DNA of 64,000 nt from Coccinella septempunctata. Its lineage: Eukaryota > Arthropoda > Insecta > Coleoptera > Coccinellidae. A program made the translations under genes and the position numbers. The stretch covers positions 32,592,501 to 32,656,500 of the forward strand of contig NC_058196.1 in the NCBI RefSeq assembly GCF_907165205.1, read 5' to 3'. Under the pieces are notes generated by a model. The model was given only the letters and a program-made list of their open reading frames with translations, made no database searches and was not told the origin of the DNA. Shown here piece after piece: positions 10,901 through 23,008 of this stretch. Numbering within the stretch: the first letter of the stretch is position 1; each line of letters begins with the position of its first letter.

Positions 10901-13900
10901 TAATTAGGTATTTATTGGTACCTTAAGACATTAACAATGTATAGGACAAGTCAAATGAAAAATAGAAAAATCAATTTTCGGGAACTTATTCTACGATGGC
11001 ATTCATCGAAAATCCTGTAGTAAACGTTTCGCATTAATTTACTCAAACATAAGATTCTCAAATGCCACCACTTATTTGGGTCTGCCAATAGAAGGAAATT
11101 CTTTGTCATCCTCTTCATTCACAATCTTTCTGATTGTGGAAATACTTAGCTGAAATATAAGTCGTTTAAATTCAGATGAAACATTACATAAATTCTCCTA
11201 CATTGAATATGTTCGCTACCGTCTGACGTATTGTGAATTTTAAGAATATCAGGGTATAACTATTCGAATGAGCGGACCAGAATTCTAAATAGCACTTCTT
11301 GAAATCCTGTCTCTTTTTTTTTCAATCACTTTCGGCATTTTCTTAATAAAAATTGATATTAGTTGTGGCAACGGCGTTTTGACATTAACGACATTTCATG
11401 AGTGCCAACCTTACTCCGTTCTAGTTACAAAAACTTGAGAAAATTATAATAGAATGATCACGCCTAAACAGGGAGGCAATGAATACAGTAATAAGGATAA
11501 ATTCAGATGCATACCACCCGCCGATATGAATATCAACAAGTGTTAAGATCTGAATTGAACTGGCCAATTTGCCATCGTCAAGGCCCCTAATGGAGTACGC
11601 TCCATCGAAGAAAAGCAGATGCTGACAATGGTTTCGGTCTCATTTGACCCCATCAGAGCAACATAGCATTTTTCTCCGATGGAGAACGTTTGGAATTGAT
11701 GGAACTTTATTCAATATTGGCACGTGCTACTGGGTACTATACATTCACCCAGAGCGCCACCCAATATGAAACGGTGTCCGATTCAATCCCCTACAGCTAG
11801 AAACCAAGACGAAGACAATAGCATATGTCCCATATTTTCTCTAATTCAGTACGCCGATTCGCTTTGCGAACAACAGACGTGTGACGAATTGAGAAGTCTG
11901 GGAACACGTTCAGATCACGGCAGAAATGATGCCAGCGGTACAATAATAAATAATAGAATGATCCCGCCTGAACAGGGAGGCAATGAATACAATAATAAGG
12001 ATAAATTCAGATGCATACCACCCGCCGATATGAATATCAACAAGTGTTACGATCTGAATTGAACTAGCTAATTTGCCATCGTCAAGGCCCCAGATGGAGT
12101 AACACTTGTTGATACTCATATCGGCGGGTGGTATGCGTCTGAATTTATCCTTATTATTGTATTCATTGCCTCCCTGTTTGGGCGGGATCATTCTTTTAAT
12201 ATTGTACCGCTGGCATCATTTCTGCCGTGATCTGAACGTGTTCCCAGACTTCTCAATTCGTCACACGTCTGTTGTTCGCAAAGCGAATCGGCGTAGTGAA
12301 TTAGAGAAAATATGGGACATATGCTATTGTCTTCGTCTTGGTTTCTATCTGGAGGGGATTGAATCGGACACCGTTTCATATTGGGTGGCGCTCTGGGTAA
12401 ATGTATAGTACTCAGTAGCACGTGCCAATATCGAATAAAGTTCCATCAATTCCAAACGTTCTCCATCGGAGAAAAATGCTATGTTGCTCTGATGGGATCA
12501 AATGAGACCGAAATCATGGTGAGCATCTGCTTTTCTTCGATGGAGCGTACTCCATTTGGGACTTTGACGATGGCAAATTGGCTAGTTCCATTCATATAGT
12601 AACTCTTGTTGATATTCATATCGGCGGGTGGTAAGCATCTGAATTTATCCTTATTCCTGAGAAAATTATTTCATGGCCAACCGACCGCTAAAATAAATGC
12701 GAATGGAGCATAGGTCACCTAGGTAAAACGGAAACCTTCCCTTTCAAGGTCATCACGCTGGACAACGCGGACTCCTCCCGCAGCCCCAGCCAGGAGAGGA
12801 GGAAGCGACGCAGCCGCTCGCGCGACAGGCGCGACCGCGACCGCAGGTCCAGGAGGTCGCGCAGCCGTTCGCGCTCGCGCAACCGCCGTCACAGGTCGCG
12901 CTCCAGGGAGCGCGACCGCGACAGGAAGGAGAAGGAGACGGAGAAGGACAGGGAGAGGAAGAAGCGCGGCCTGCCGGCCATCAAGAAGGAGAACCTGAGC
13001 GTGTGCAGCACCACGCTGTGGGTGGGCCACCTGTCTAAGCTGGTGCACCAGGAGGACCTGTCGAACACGTTCGGCGAGTTCGGCGACGTGGTCAGCATCG
13101 ACCTGATACCGCCCAGGGGCTGCGCGTTCATCGTGATGCACCGCAGGCAGGACGCCGCCCGGTGCCTGACCAAGCTGAAGAATCACGTGATACACGGCAA
13201 GGCGATCACGCTGGCCTGGGCGCCAGGGAAGGGGGTCAAGGGGAAGGACCTGAAGGATTACTGGGAGGGGGATCTGGGCGTTTCTTACATACCGTGGTCG
13301 AAGCTGAAGCCGGACCTGGATACGGAGATGCTGGAAGACGGAGGTGAGTTGATTATTTGGTTTTGTTCGTATGGTTTTCTACATACAGGGCGTTTTCGTC
13401 GAAAGGAACAATTAAACCAAGACGCCTTTGATGTAATATTCGAGACAGCGCAGTTGAACGCGGTTTCGTCTAGTCTAGTCTCTAAGAACACCCTGTATAC
13501 GATTATACACTATAAAAAACGATAGCATTTAGAATCCTGTCGAATGTCCATGAAAAATCCGAAAAGAATCAATTATCAAACTCGGCTGATCTTGGGTTTT
13601 ATAAAGCTTGATCGGGGAATCAAACTTTTATTGACGAACAGACGTCAATTTGTTTTCTATCGATAATTCAGTCATGATCGTTCGGAATATCATTCTCGCA
13701 TCAAATTATGATGTTCATACGTCCATTAGTTATTTTTTCAATTGCTACTCTTTCAAAATATTCAGAAATGAAAAAGTTTTAGTGTTTTCCTTTTAGAAAT
13801 CCAGTGACTGTCAAATCGTTGATCGGACAATCAAAGTTTTATGCAACCCGCTATTTGTCCTTCGAATCGAACAAATATTTCAACAGTAGATTCTTGAAGT

Positions 13901-16900
13901 CGAAACAAACACTTTTTTCCTATACAAATTTTCCAGGTTCGGCCCTGATGAAAAAACATAGCCATTTTAAGTTTTCATAATGAGCTGTGCCACCCCTGGA
14001 AAAATAAAATTACCTTCAGAATAACTTTAGCTGAATCTGTGACACTACACATCTGTGGATCTTTCAAACAGAGTTGTATTCAGCCAAAGTACCCAATTTT
14101 TCAAATTTCACAGATACTTTTAAATTTTGAACATCAAATTACTCGAAAACGGCGCATAATACGAGAAAATATGGAGAATACTTTTATTTTACGAAACGTT
14201 CAAATATTTGTTAAATAGCGTCCAAATTATGCAGTTTCAAGGATTGGGTTCTTTGAATTTTTATCATTTTTGTGGTACGTAATGATCATAAAGAGAAAAC
14301 TTGAAGACGTGGGTGATATCTTGTGTTCACAAAAGATTCATCAAATAAACGAAAAACTATATTCCAAAACTTATTCCATTCGATAAAACTGTTTTTGAGA
14401 TAGACCTAAAAATGAATTTTTTCAATGGTTTTTCAACAGCCTGTAACTTTTAAACCGAGCCTATCCGGAAAAAATCGTAAAAGAAAAAAGCGTTCCTTCT
14501 GACCCCAAGAATCCGTTAAAATATTTGTACGAGTCGAAGAACTACCCTGTAGATGCTTCTTCCACATCCAGTAGATGAACTATGCCGGTTCTGGACCAGA
14601 TATAGTCTGGCCACAACCATCTCTTTTAAACGCTTGAAATCTTGACATGAATGCCAGTTAATACTCTAATGCCTGTCGAATATTGAAGAAAAATCCGAAA
14701 AGGATATGAAAACCGGCATATTCGGTCCTTATAAATAACGAAAGTAGATAAACTATGCCGGTTCCAGACCAGAAATGATCAAGTCACGCCCGATTTCTTC
14801 TTATGCCAAATTTTCTTGATGTAATTTGTTACGGCATAGCTCGGACTATCTAAAATACTCACAGTTTCAATGGCTTGTGCTACTTTCTCCCATCTCCCAA
14901 CTTATTCGTGCCCGAAAACTCATCCCCAAAACCTTTTCGGTCTTACCAGGGATGATCGACGAAGAAACGATGCCAGACTGGCTGCGCGCCAAGATAGAAG
15001 GAAGCGGCAAACTTCAATCCGTCGCTCCCCAAGCCGACCTGACCGCCCTACCGGCCACCATCGACACTAGTCAACCCCCGCCCATGCCCGGCGCCGGACT
15101 CCTACAACCCCCTCTCTCGCTTCCGATGGTACCGCCGTTCCAGTTCAACAACAGACTCTTGGGTGAGTAAAATTACTATACTTCATTCACTTTTATTTTA
15201 GCAGTCGGTTGGCCATGGAAATTTGACACATTTCACTCTGTATAGTACGAAAATGTGGGGTTATGACGCTTGTCAAAACATTTTTGGATTTTAAATCGAC
15301 GCTATGTTGCCCGTTCTACGTAAAAGTTTCTGTTATTACGTATTTTATCACAATGTCGAATCTCTTCGGAAAATATGTGACGAACATAATTGAAGTTTAT
15401 ACGAATTGATTGAAGGCATACCAAATCCAGTTATTTGCATGGAAAATACAAGAGATCAGTATAATATCATAATATGCACTAGCTTGAGGAGAGTTAATGT
15501 TCGTTATCTTTTTTGGCTAAAGTTTGAATATGTTACATCAGTTGTAGATTTCAAAAATATTGATCCGAAGATGAAATGCATATGATGCAGTGGTTGGGAA
15601 TAGGTATCTCCCGAAGGAATTAACAGATAATTACAAGAATGTTAAATTCTTCAACAAAAATCATCTTGCATCAATATAAGTAAAAGGAATTGAAGGAAGT
15701 TCCAAGTTAAGATGAACTTCACCTTTGAAAAAAAATTTCACATGAATAAATAAGTAACAGGGCAACTTGCGCGTATTTGTGGCTATTCATCTTAATACAT
15801 TGATGTAATAATAATAATTAGGTATTTATTAGTACCTTAAGACATTTACATTGTATAGGACAAGTCAAATGAAAAATAGAAAAATCCATTTTAGGGAACT
15901 CATTCTCCGATGACATTTATTGAAAATCCTGTTGTAAACTTTTCGCATTAATTCACTCAAACATAAAATTCTCAAATGCCACCTTTTTTTGGGTCTCCCA
16001 ATAGAAGGAAGTTCTTTGTCATCCTCTTCATTCACAATCTATCTGATTGTGGAAATATTCAGCTGAAATATATAGGTCGTTTAGATTCAGATGAAACATT
16101 ATATAAATTCTCTTACATTGAATATGTTCGCTACAGTCTGATGTATTGTGGATTTTAGAATATCAGGGTATAACTATTTGAATGAGCGGGCCTGAATTCT
16201 AAATAGCACTTCCTGAAACCCCGACTCTTTTTTCAATCACTTTCGGCATTTTCGTAATAAAATTGATATCAGTTGTGGCAACGGCGTTATGACATGAACG
16301 ACATGTCATGAGTGCCAACCTTCCTCCGGTCTAGTTACAAAAACTTAAGAAAATCATTCCATGGCCAACCGACTGCTAAAATAAAAGCGAATGGAGTATA
16401 CGAATTTGATCTGTTCGAAGTTACACGACCGTTTAAATCCGCAGCGCCCAACATGCTCAACCTACCGCCCGGCATGATGCCGAACGTGCCCATGGGCGTT
16501 CCCCCGCCCAACCTCCAATCGCAACTCATGACCAATCCGCTGTTGGGCATCGGGTCGCCCTTCCAGGGCGCCGGCCTCATACCGCCGCCCCCCATGTCGA
16601 TGCAGAACGAGAACGGGCAAGGCGGTGGCGCGGACGCGAACATGAAGACCCTCACCGAGAGCCTGATGGGCCTGAGCCAGCCGTTCAACCTGATGCAGCA
16701 GATGCAACAGAACGCGATGATGCAGGAGGACAACATGGACATAGAGATGGAGGACGCTGGAAGGACCAGCCAGGATGCGCACCCGACGCACCAGGATCCC
16801 CGCACCGCCGACAGGGACAGGAACAGGGACGATAGGCGCGATAGGGACAGGGATAGGGACGGGAAGAACGATAGGAACAGGGACAGGAGGAGGTCGCGAA

Positions 16901-19900
16901 GCAGGGATAGAGACAGGGAACGGGACAGGGAGAGAGACAGGGATCGGGATAGAAACAGGTGGGTGGTGGGATTCTTTTGGTTGATCGATACAGGGTGACT
17001 TTTATAACTTGTGTTACAGGGACCGACGCGGTGGTAGCAGAGACCGGGACTCCGGCAGACCGAGGGACAGGCGGGAGAGGGCCAGGTCCAACAGATGGGG
17101 CGATAGGGACAAGGATGACGAGACCTTCGCCGACCGCAAGGACAGGGAGAGGAGCCTCAACGAGAGGCTGCAAGAGATGGCGGGCGGCATGCCGGCCAAA
17201 TCGAACAGGGACCGCAAGGAGAACGCGCCGCCCGCGCTGAATTTCGAACCGCCGCCGCCGCTGATGGACGCAGACGTCAAACCCAAGGAAACGACGCAAG
17301 ACGACCCGATCAAGCAGCAGCAGCAGCGGGACGAACAACAACAACAGGACGTGGTCGCGCCACAGAACGTCGATTATCCACCGCCCGGCATGGACGTGGA
17401 CAACGACGGCGCCTATCCGCCCATGAGGGGACCCCCGGAGGATTTCGGCCAGATGGGGCCGGACTTCGGGGCGCCGCCCATGGCTTTCGGCCCCATGGGC
17501 GGTCCGATCGGCCCGCCACCGATAGGCCCCATCGACGACTTCCCGATGGGGCCTAGGGGACCGAGGGACGACTACCACCCGCCGCCCATGATGGACGATT
17601 ACGGCCCGCCGCGGCCGATGGACGACTACGGCCCGCCCGGGCCCATGGACGATTACGGGCCGCCGCCTATGGACGACTACGGCCCGCCGCCCATGGACGA
17701 CTACGGCCCGCCCAGGCCCATGGACGATTACGGCCCGCCGCCCATGGACGACTATCCGGACGATTATCCGCCGCCCAACATGAGGGGCGGAAGGCGGGGC
17801 GGCAGGATGCACGACGGTTTCCGCGGCGGCCGGGGACGGAGGGATTACAGGGACGGGCCGCCGCCGCCGCGCGGGCCCCGGGGACCGCCCGAGTTCTACG
17901 ACGATTACGGGCCGCCGCCCATGGAGGACTACGGGCCGGAGGAGGAGTTCGCGCCCAGGTACGGCCCGAGGGGGGGACGCATGCGCGGCGGTTTCCAGCC
18001 GAGGATGAGGGGCGGCCCGCCGAGGGGTTTCAACAGGGGCGGACCCAGGGGTAGATACGGTAAGTTTTCTTGTTGTTCGCTTTGCACGATAGTTTTGTTT
18101 TGATCTTTGAATTTTTTTCTTAACAAGCTTATATTAACTTGGTTGATTTGAAATTTGGCAGGAAGAATCAAAATGGCGGTTTCAAGATGGCGGACGATTT
18201 TGTTTTTAATCATGATCCGATTCCTTTCAAAATTAGAATGGGGGGGGCGGTTTTTGGGGTCGAGGATTATGGTAATCCTGTCAAAATCGATAAATACAAG
18301 ATGGCGGACGAGTTTTGTCGGTGTATACCTAATAATTTCTTGAACACAGAGTGGGAGGTGAAAGAGCTGATTTGGAGGGTTGAGATATCGTTTTTCGAGT
18401 AGACCGCTGCATATTGAGGGCCCGGAAAAATGCCAAACGAGAGACGACGCGCATGCTCAGCGAATAACCTCGAGCGAGGAGTCGAATCGGAAGTAAAAAC
18501 AAAAGCTTTTAGACCCGTTTGCACCAAACGCACTTAGTTTTAAGTGTCCCTTGAAACGAACCCTTAACTTAAATTACGTTGCACCAACTGTTAAGTGACA
18601 TTTAAATGGCTAAAGCTAGCCTTAAATTTAAGCGCTCTTGTATTGACCACTTAGGTATTTAAGGGCGGGATTCTAACCTAAAATAATTTGTTGAACTCAT
18701 AAACTGGCTGCAGAACTGCTGTGGTTTTTCTAATAACGTCAAGTACCTTTTATTCGACAATCCATTTCATTATCAATCATAATGCTAATTCAGCAACAAA
18801 AAGTTGTCACTCTCTGATAATAATATAATAGTTTACTTGACACTGACTGACAGGACAATAAAGTTAGGTTAATGAAATGACAACGATCATCGGCAACCGG
18901 CCAACCAATGAAATGGCTTTATTGTACTAGGATGAAGTTGCACCAAAATAAAAAACTGAAATATCACTAGATATGAAAACTTAAGGGCCCCTCACTTAAG
19001 ATTCTGTTAAGTCACAGTCGTGCAACTGACAATAAAATTAAGCGTCCATTAATTTTAAACTACGTTTAGTTAAGTAATCATTTTAAGGGGGATTGGTGCG
19101 AACGGACATTAACGGTTAAAAAATCTACGTCGGTGGTCAGAGTGACGAAAGTGAGGTTAGCACAGATTACAGACAGGGGTGGATAGGGCAGATTCAAACC
19201 GTCGATAGCGTTTTTTGCCACGGTATTTTTGAAATTCATTGGTTTTCTGCAGTAAATCAGCCTAAAAAGATGGCTTGGCCTTCTAGTCGATTTATACTAA
19301 TTTCGCGCCGACTGGGAGAGGCGAGATATAGAGTGATCCGGAAATCTTCTGTGTGACCAAACCGCTGCGTCTAGCCGGTCGCTCTGCCCTGTAAACCTAT
19401 GGGAAACAACCGAGAAAATTGAGATTTCTGGCGTTCCGGGAGAATGTAAACAGGCAGTTTGACAATAATGACAAAAGTGAGGTTAGAACCGATCACCGAC
19501 CGGATCGACTCATGAAAAGTGTTTGCGGTCTGGGTTAAATTCATTTCATTATGATTTTTGGGGCAAATCGTCCGGCGAGACGCAGCGGTTAGGTCGAAGT
19601 AATAGTTAACAATACGGTGCATGCGACCATGTGTCTGTCATCGTTTATGTATTTATTTTTTCTGTTGTGCCGTTCCACGACAAATACTGAATTCTATTCG
19701 AAGATGTTGAAACAGGCCCCTGGAACGAGAGGAACAACTACGGCCGCTTCGACGGCCCGCCTGACTTCTACAGGGGCGGCGGCAGGCCGCCGAGGGACAT
19801 GTACGACGACGGCGGTCCTCCGCCGCCGCGGCGATGGTCCGGCGGCGGCCGCTTCGACGACAACCGCAGACGTCACGACGACGACGACCCGAGGGACGGC

Positions 19901-20197
19901 GACGACCACCAGGCGCCGCCCGTCAAGAGGAGCAGGTGGGGCAACCAGTCGCCCAGGGCGCAGAGGAACGACCACCAGGACGAGCACCGGGATCGAGACG
20001 AGGCGGAGGCGCGCGCGCCCGAGGAACGCGAGGCGGCGGGCGGCGACGTGACGCCGCTACGCGACGAGAGCGCGGCCGCTGCGCCGGCGCCGGAGACGTG
20101 CGCGCAGGATCAAGGCGGAGCCCCCGACGGCCCCGCCCACAACGACGACGGGGGCGGAACCGCACCAGAGGAGAACCCCGCCCCCGCCGCCGAATGA
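4988..20197 (+). CDS. SCAF4/SCAF8-type SR-related CTD-associated factor (CID + RRM)
   Basis: Twelve exons: 4988-5017, 5123-5413, 6004-6160, 6961-7022, 9565-9752, 9811-9964, 10038-10238, 12749-13343, 14950-15162, 16445-16958, 17020-18059, 19716-20197. All phases agree and give about 1308 residues, near vertebrate SCAF8. Exon 4 could instead end at 7028 (same phase). Residues 1-140 form a CTD-interaction domain (KFYKHVVQSVEKF, YVIDSIVRQSRHQFG, VLNLWQKN). Exon 8 opens with an RS/RD-rich stretch, then an RRM at about 447-520 (TTLWVGHLSKLV, RGCAFIVMHR) and the family's WAPGKGVKGKD.KDYW tail. The C-terminal half is RD-repeat, Pro- and Gly-rich, with MDDYGPP repeats. In the family the protein binds phosphorylated Pol II CTD and prevents premature polyadenylation. 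Poly(A) signals are at 20572-20577 and 20677-20682. Drosophila has one such gene; whether this follows the SCAF4 or SCAF8 branch is undecided. Confidence 0.93.
7023..9564 (+). other. SCAF intron 4 (2.5 kb)
   Basis: This is the longest transposon-poor intron of the SCAF gene. It is AT-rich and carries the hairpin minisatellite at 7924-8262. Outside that array I see no exon, RNA gene or intact mobile element. Short open frames inside it lack splice context and homology. Confidence 0.6.
7924..8262. repeat. Minisatellite built from two alternating short palindromes
   Basis: About ten imperfect copies of a ~34 bp unit alternate CGTCATTTATGACG with CGTTATTTTTAACG, joined by short TAT or AAT linkers. 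Each 14-mer is a near-perfect inverted repeat, so the array is a chain of potential hairpins or cruciforms. The array also repeats TGACGTA, a CRE-like core. It lies inside SCAF intron 4. Confidence 0.85.
10261..12710. mobile_element. TA-flanked TIR DNA transposon (family T1), copy 1, non-autonomous
   Basis: The left end TGCTCTATTCACTTTTATTT matches the inverted right end (GCTCCATTCGCATTTATTTT) and continues into TAGC.(T/G)TCGGTTGGCC on both sides. A TA dinucleotide flanks each end (10259-10260 and 12711-12712), consistent with a Tc1/mariner-like TA target duplication. Without the nested insertion the element is ~1.23 kb and shows no transposase frame. It fills nearly all of SCAF intron 7 (10239-12748). 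Confidence 0.85.
11448..12657. mobile_element. Nested foldback (palindromic) insertion inside T1 copy 1
   Basis: Two ~0.6 kb arms (about 11455-12060 and 12105-12657) are inverted copies of one another. For example GCGAACAACAGACGTGTGAC near 11868 is mirrored near 12270. Each arm carries subrepeats with CCACCCGCCGATATGA. The insertion is bracketed by TGAGAAAATTAT at 11436-11447 and 12658-12669, an apparent 12 bp target duplication. The sister T1 copy at 15179-16398 has the empty site. Frames of 77-112 codons inside the arms are mirror images and are not called as genes. Confidence 0.85.
13850..14450 (+). repeat. Dispersed repeat (family D1) in SCAF intron 8
   Basis: A block containing GAGCTGTGCCACCCCTGG, ACATCTGTGGATCTTT and AAACGGCGCAT reappears in the same order at about 25430-26060 inside XPO4 intron 7. 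Further partial copies of a motif (AACTATGCCGGTTC) occur at about 14579 and 14752. No coding capacity or terminal repeats are evident. Confidence 0.7.
15179..16398. mobile_element. TA-flanked TIR DNA transposon (family T1), copy 2
   Basis: This 1,220 bp element has inverted ends beginning TACTTCATTC and TACTCCATTCG and continuing CTTTTATTTTAGCAGTCGG on both sides. TA flanks it at 15177-15178 and 16399-16400. It is closely similar to copy 1 throughout and lacks the foldback insertion. It occupies almost all of SCAF intron 9 (15163-16444). No transposase is seen. Confidence 0.87.
18510..19115. mobile_element. MITE-like element with degenerate inverted ends in SCAF intron 11
   Basis: The left end CCGTTTGCACCAAACGCACTT resembles the inverted right end CCGTTCGCACCAATCCCCCTT. 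Internal TTGCACCAACTG and TTGCACGACTG motifs repeat the ends in subterminal positions, and TTAAG runs are frequent. No open frame is present. The target duplication is not clear. Confidence 0.6.
19348..19602. mobile_element. Short MITE, ~250 bp, in SCAF intron 11
   Basis: The left end GACCAAACCGCTGCGTCTAG matches the inverted right end GACCTAACCGCTGCGTCTCG with two mismatches in 20, and both continue CCGG. The interior is non-coding. Flanks show no obvious direct duplication. Confidence 0.65.
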
Positions 20198-20682
20198 TAC
20201 GATATGTAAAAAGCAAAGGTTTTTTTTTATCATGTAAAATAATTTTTTTTATATTTAAGCGACGTTCGGGAGGGCGGTCGACCCATTCGTTGTTTTAGTA
20301 ATGATTTACAAGAAAGTTTTATTGATCAGTTGTTGAATCTTCGATGTTTGGTTGTTGTATTTACGATACGATTACATCGACCGCCCCTCCGATACCTTGA
20401 CTGTACGGTCTCTAAGGTTTTTCCGAAATTACCTTCAACACGTTGTTGCGTTGAAAACTGGGAAAAGGTTAGATTTCGTCACAAAATCAGTGCCGTTCGG
20501 TTTCTTGTACAGAGAGGACAAACTAACGTAAGGTTATTCGCAACAACAACAACAATAATAATTTAAAAAAAAATAAAGTAAAACAGAGCTGTGATAGTTG
20601 AACACAATGGACCCGAAAGATCGGGTATTTTTCTCCTTTTAATTTTTATATATCTGGTAGATATAAGTTATGTACAAATAAA

Positions 20683-22030
20683 ACGTGAATGAAGATAGAG
20701 AGGCTTTAGTTTTGCATCTAAACGTTTATTCTCTGTGATCAAAAGTAGTTCGAAACGATCGAAAATGGAGCATCGATTAAGGTAGGTCCATCTGTGTTCA
20801 CGTTCACTGTTGAGGGAGGAACCAGCGCCTACTTTCAAACTGAAAGAATGGTGCAAGGTATGGTCCATTTTTCATTTATTATCGCGGTGTTCGCAGCTCA
20901 TTGCCCTGGCAACGATTTGATCGCATAGAATTTTTTAGTGGCATTCCAGAAAGCACAGAGTTTTATCACAATTTTGACAAATTCTTCGAAAAAATTACTA
21001 AAATTCACAAGAATTTTCGAATTTCGAGATAGTTTTTAATTTGCTGTTTTCAGGTTAGGTTTGTCAACACTGTAAATGGCAATTGTTTTGAGTCGAGCTG
21101 CCACCCAATGAGCTGCGAATATCTTCCATATTTAAAGTGTTCGGTTCTTCAGAAGGGTCCTAAATTTAGGGGAACGATTGATTTTTAATTTGCCTGTTTT
21201 ATTTGGAGACTTTTCACGACGCCCTTCTGATTGGAGAACGCTTTTGTAAATTGAATATTTCTTTATCGATAAATCTTGTATTGGTAACTGTTGTGGGTGT
21301 AGTGTAAATTCATATGGAATGTACATAAAAGATTTATGTTCTAAATCTTCAATGTTAATTAATATTTTATCATTTTATCTAGATTCAATTCACTGAAAAC
21401 TATTCTGCTTTAATCTTATATGTATATCGATAATCTGATGGAACAAATACATGATATTTGAGTGGAAGAGATTTTCTTGGAAGTGAACTCCCTGCGAGAA
21501 TGCGGAAATTTGAGAAAAAAAATGATTTTCAAGTTTTTATTGGACGCGCCGCTACTTTGGTATGAAGTTTAATTGAAAAGTCCATACAAACCAAAGAATT
21601 TTTGCATGATTTCTCCTTCATATTATATACTATCTAGCCCATCCGCGTCGCAGGACCATTTTTTTTTTCAATGAACATATCAATGAAAAAACTAAGTGTT
21701 TATTGCCTCATACGAATGATGATGCGAGGATCAGCAATACAGCTTAAATTGGCCATTTAACTCGAGGATAGTTTGAAATCTTTGATTGAACATTTATGCT
21801 TAAAGTGACTTGTTGAATCAATTTTTTTTTTAATAATTATTATCTCGGTCAAAATAAGGATTTATTCTAAAACGAATTTAAGACGGCAAACACGATGAAA
21901 AAAATCTGCTCAACCACCATCTAGACCTTTTCTGAGGAATTTAATCAAAACTTGGCTTCTCGCCAATGCTTGTTCGCATCCGACAAACGCAGGTGTTTTT
22001 ATGGGTAGCAAGAAAAGAGATAATATTCAG
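20683..22030. other. Intergenic region between SCAF 3' end and XPO4 3' end
   Basis: The stretch is AT-rich, with no conserved reading frame and no clear terminal-repeat element. Convergent 3' ends flank it. A minus-strand poly(A) signal at 22038-22043 is a plausible end of XPO4, which would make 22030-23008 its 3'UTR. Confidence 0.5.
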
Positions 22031-23008
22031 TAGAAATTTTATTAACTTCACAAAAGTTCATATAAACTCCGAGAACAGTAAAAAATTTAAACTTACACAT
22101 TCAATAATAAAAATTTACGACAAAAAAAATCCTGCGGCATAACTGAAAATTGGTCCGACCTATACAGACGAATAAAAACAATTCCAATATTTTTCTATAA
22201 AAATATCTGGTTTACGTGAAAAATGAATTACGAATCAAGAAGAAAATTCAAGAGTAAAAAATAAGGAGCTCGAAATTGATCATTCTTGAAAACTTTTCAA
22301 CACGTTGACGATACAACCATAGAGATGAAAATGTAAATTTTGTACAAAAATAATAGAAAATGAAGAGTCAACCAGTGATATAAAAAGTAAACAAACACTT
22401 ATCGCTACTGGTCATTGATATTGCGATTCACCATCACATTTCTTCCAAACGATAATTGAGAAGAAATCAAAGATTGTGATGAATCAAAAAGAAGAATGTT
22501 CTTCATATATATTTTAATGTTTTAAAACATTTGGATATCTCTTGCTGGCAATAGTCAGTCTATAAAAATACAAAATCCTTTTCATTCCCTCAAATGGAGA
22601 TTCTTTTCTTTTTTTTCATCCTTTGCGGGTAGGTTTGAAGTGCTTTGTTTTGATTTAAAAGTTTCATCAAGCAATGCACATGTTCTATAAGTGTTGTGTC
22701 CCACTTTTCAAATTCAAAGTTGTTGATTATAGCTTGAAAGGGATTGAAAACATGGACGAACAATCGTCGATCAAAATCAGTCGAATATCGATAGAATCAT
22801 GCTATAAAGTGAGGTTAAATTAATCAAAAATTGAAAATCAAGTCAATTCGGCTCATAACCATAAGCCAATACCCTAAAAGAACGTTCCATTGATAAAAGT
22901 TCAAATCACAAAGTCAAGGATTCCACCAGTGATTCATCACCCAGTAAACTTTTAATTTAAAAGCTTCGTCTCACTCTTACAGTCCAGTAGTAAACAAAAA
23001 AAATACAT

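Noticed and set aside
11724..12421. Mirror-image 77-112 codon frames in the foldback element
   Set aside because: Both are the same arm read in opposite directions; no recognised domain.
16685..17812. 375-codon antisense open frame
   Set aside because: It is the reverse shadow of the GC-rich, RD- and Pro-rich SCAF exons 10-11 and crosses their intron; the composition is Arg/Val/His-biased with no domain.
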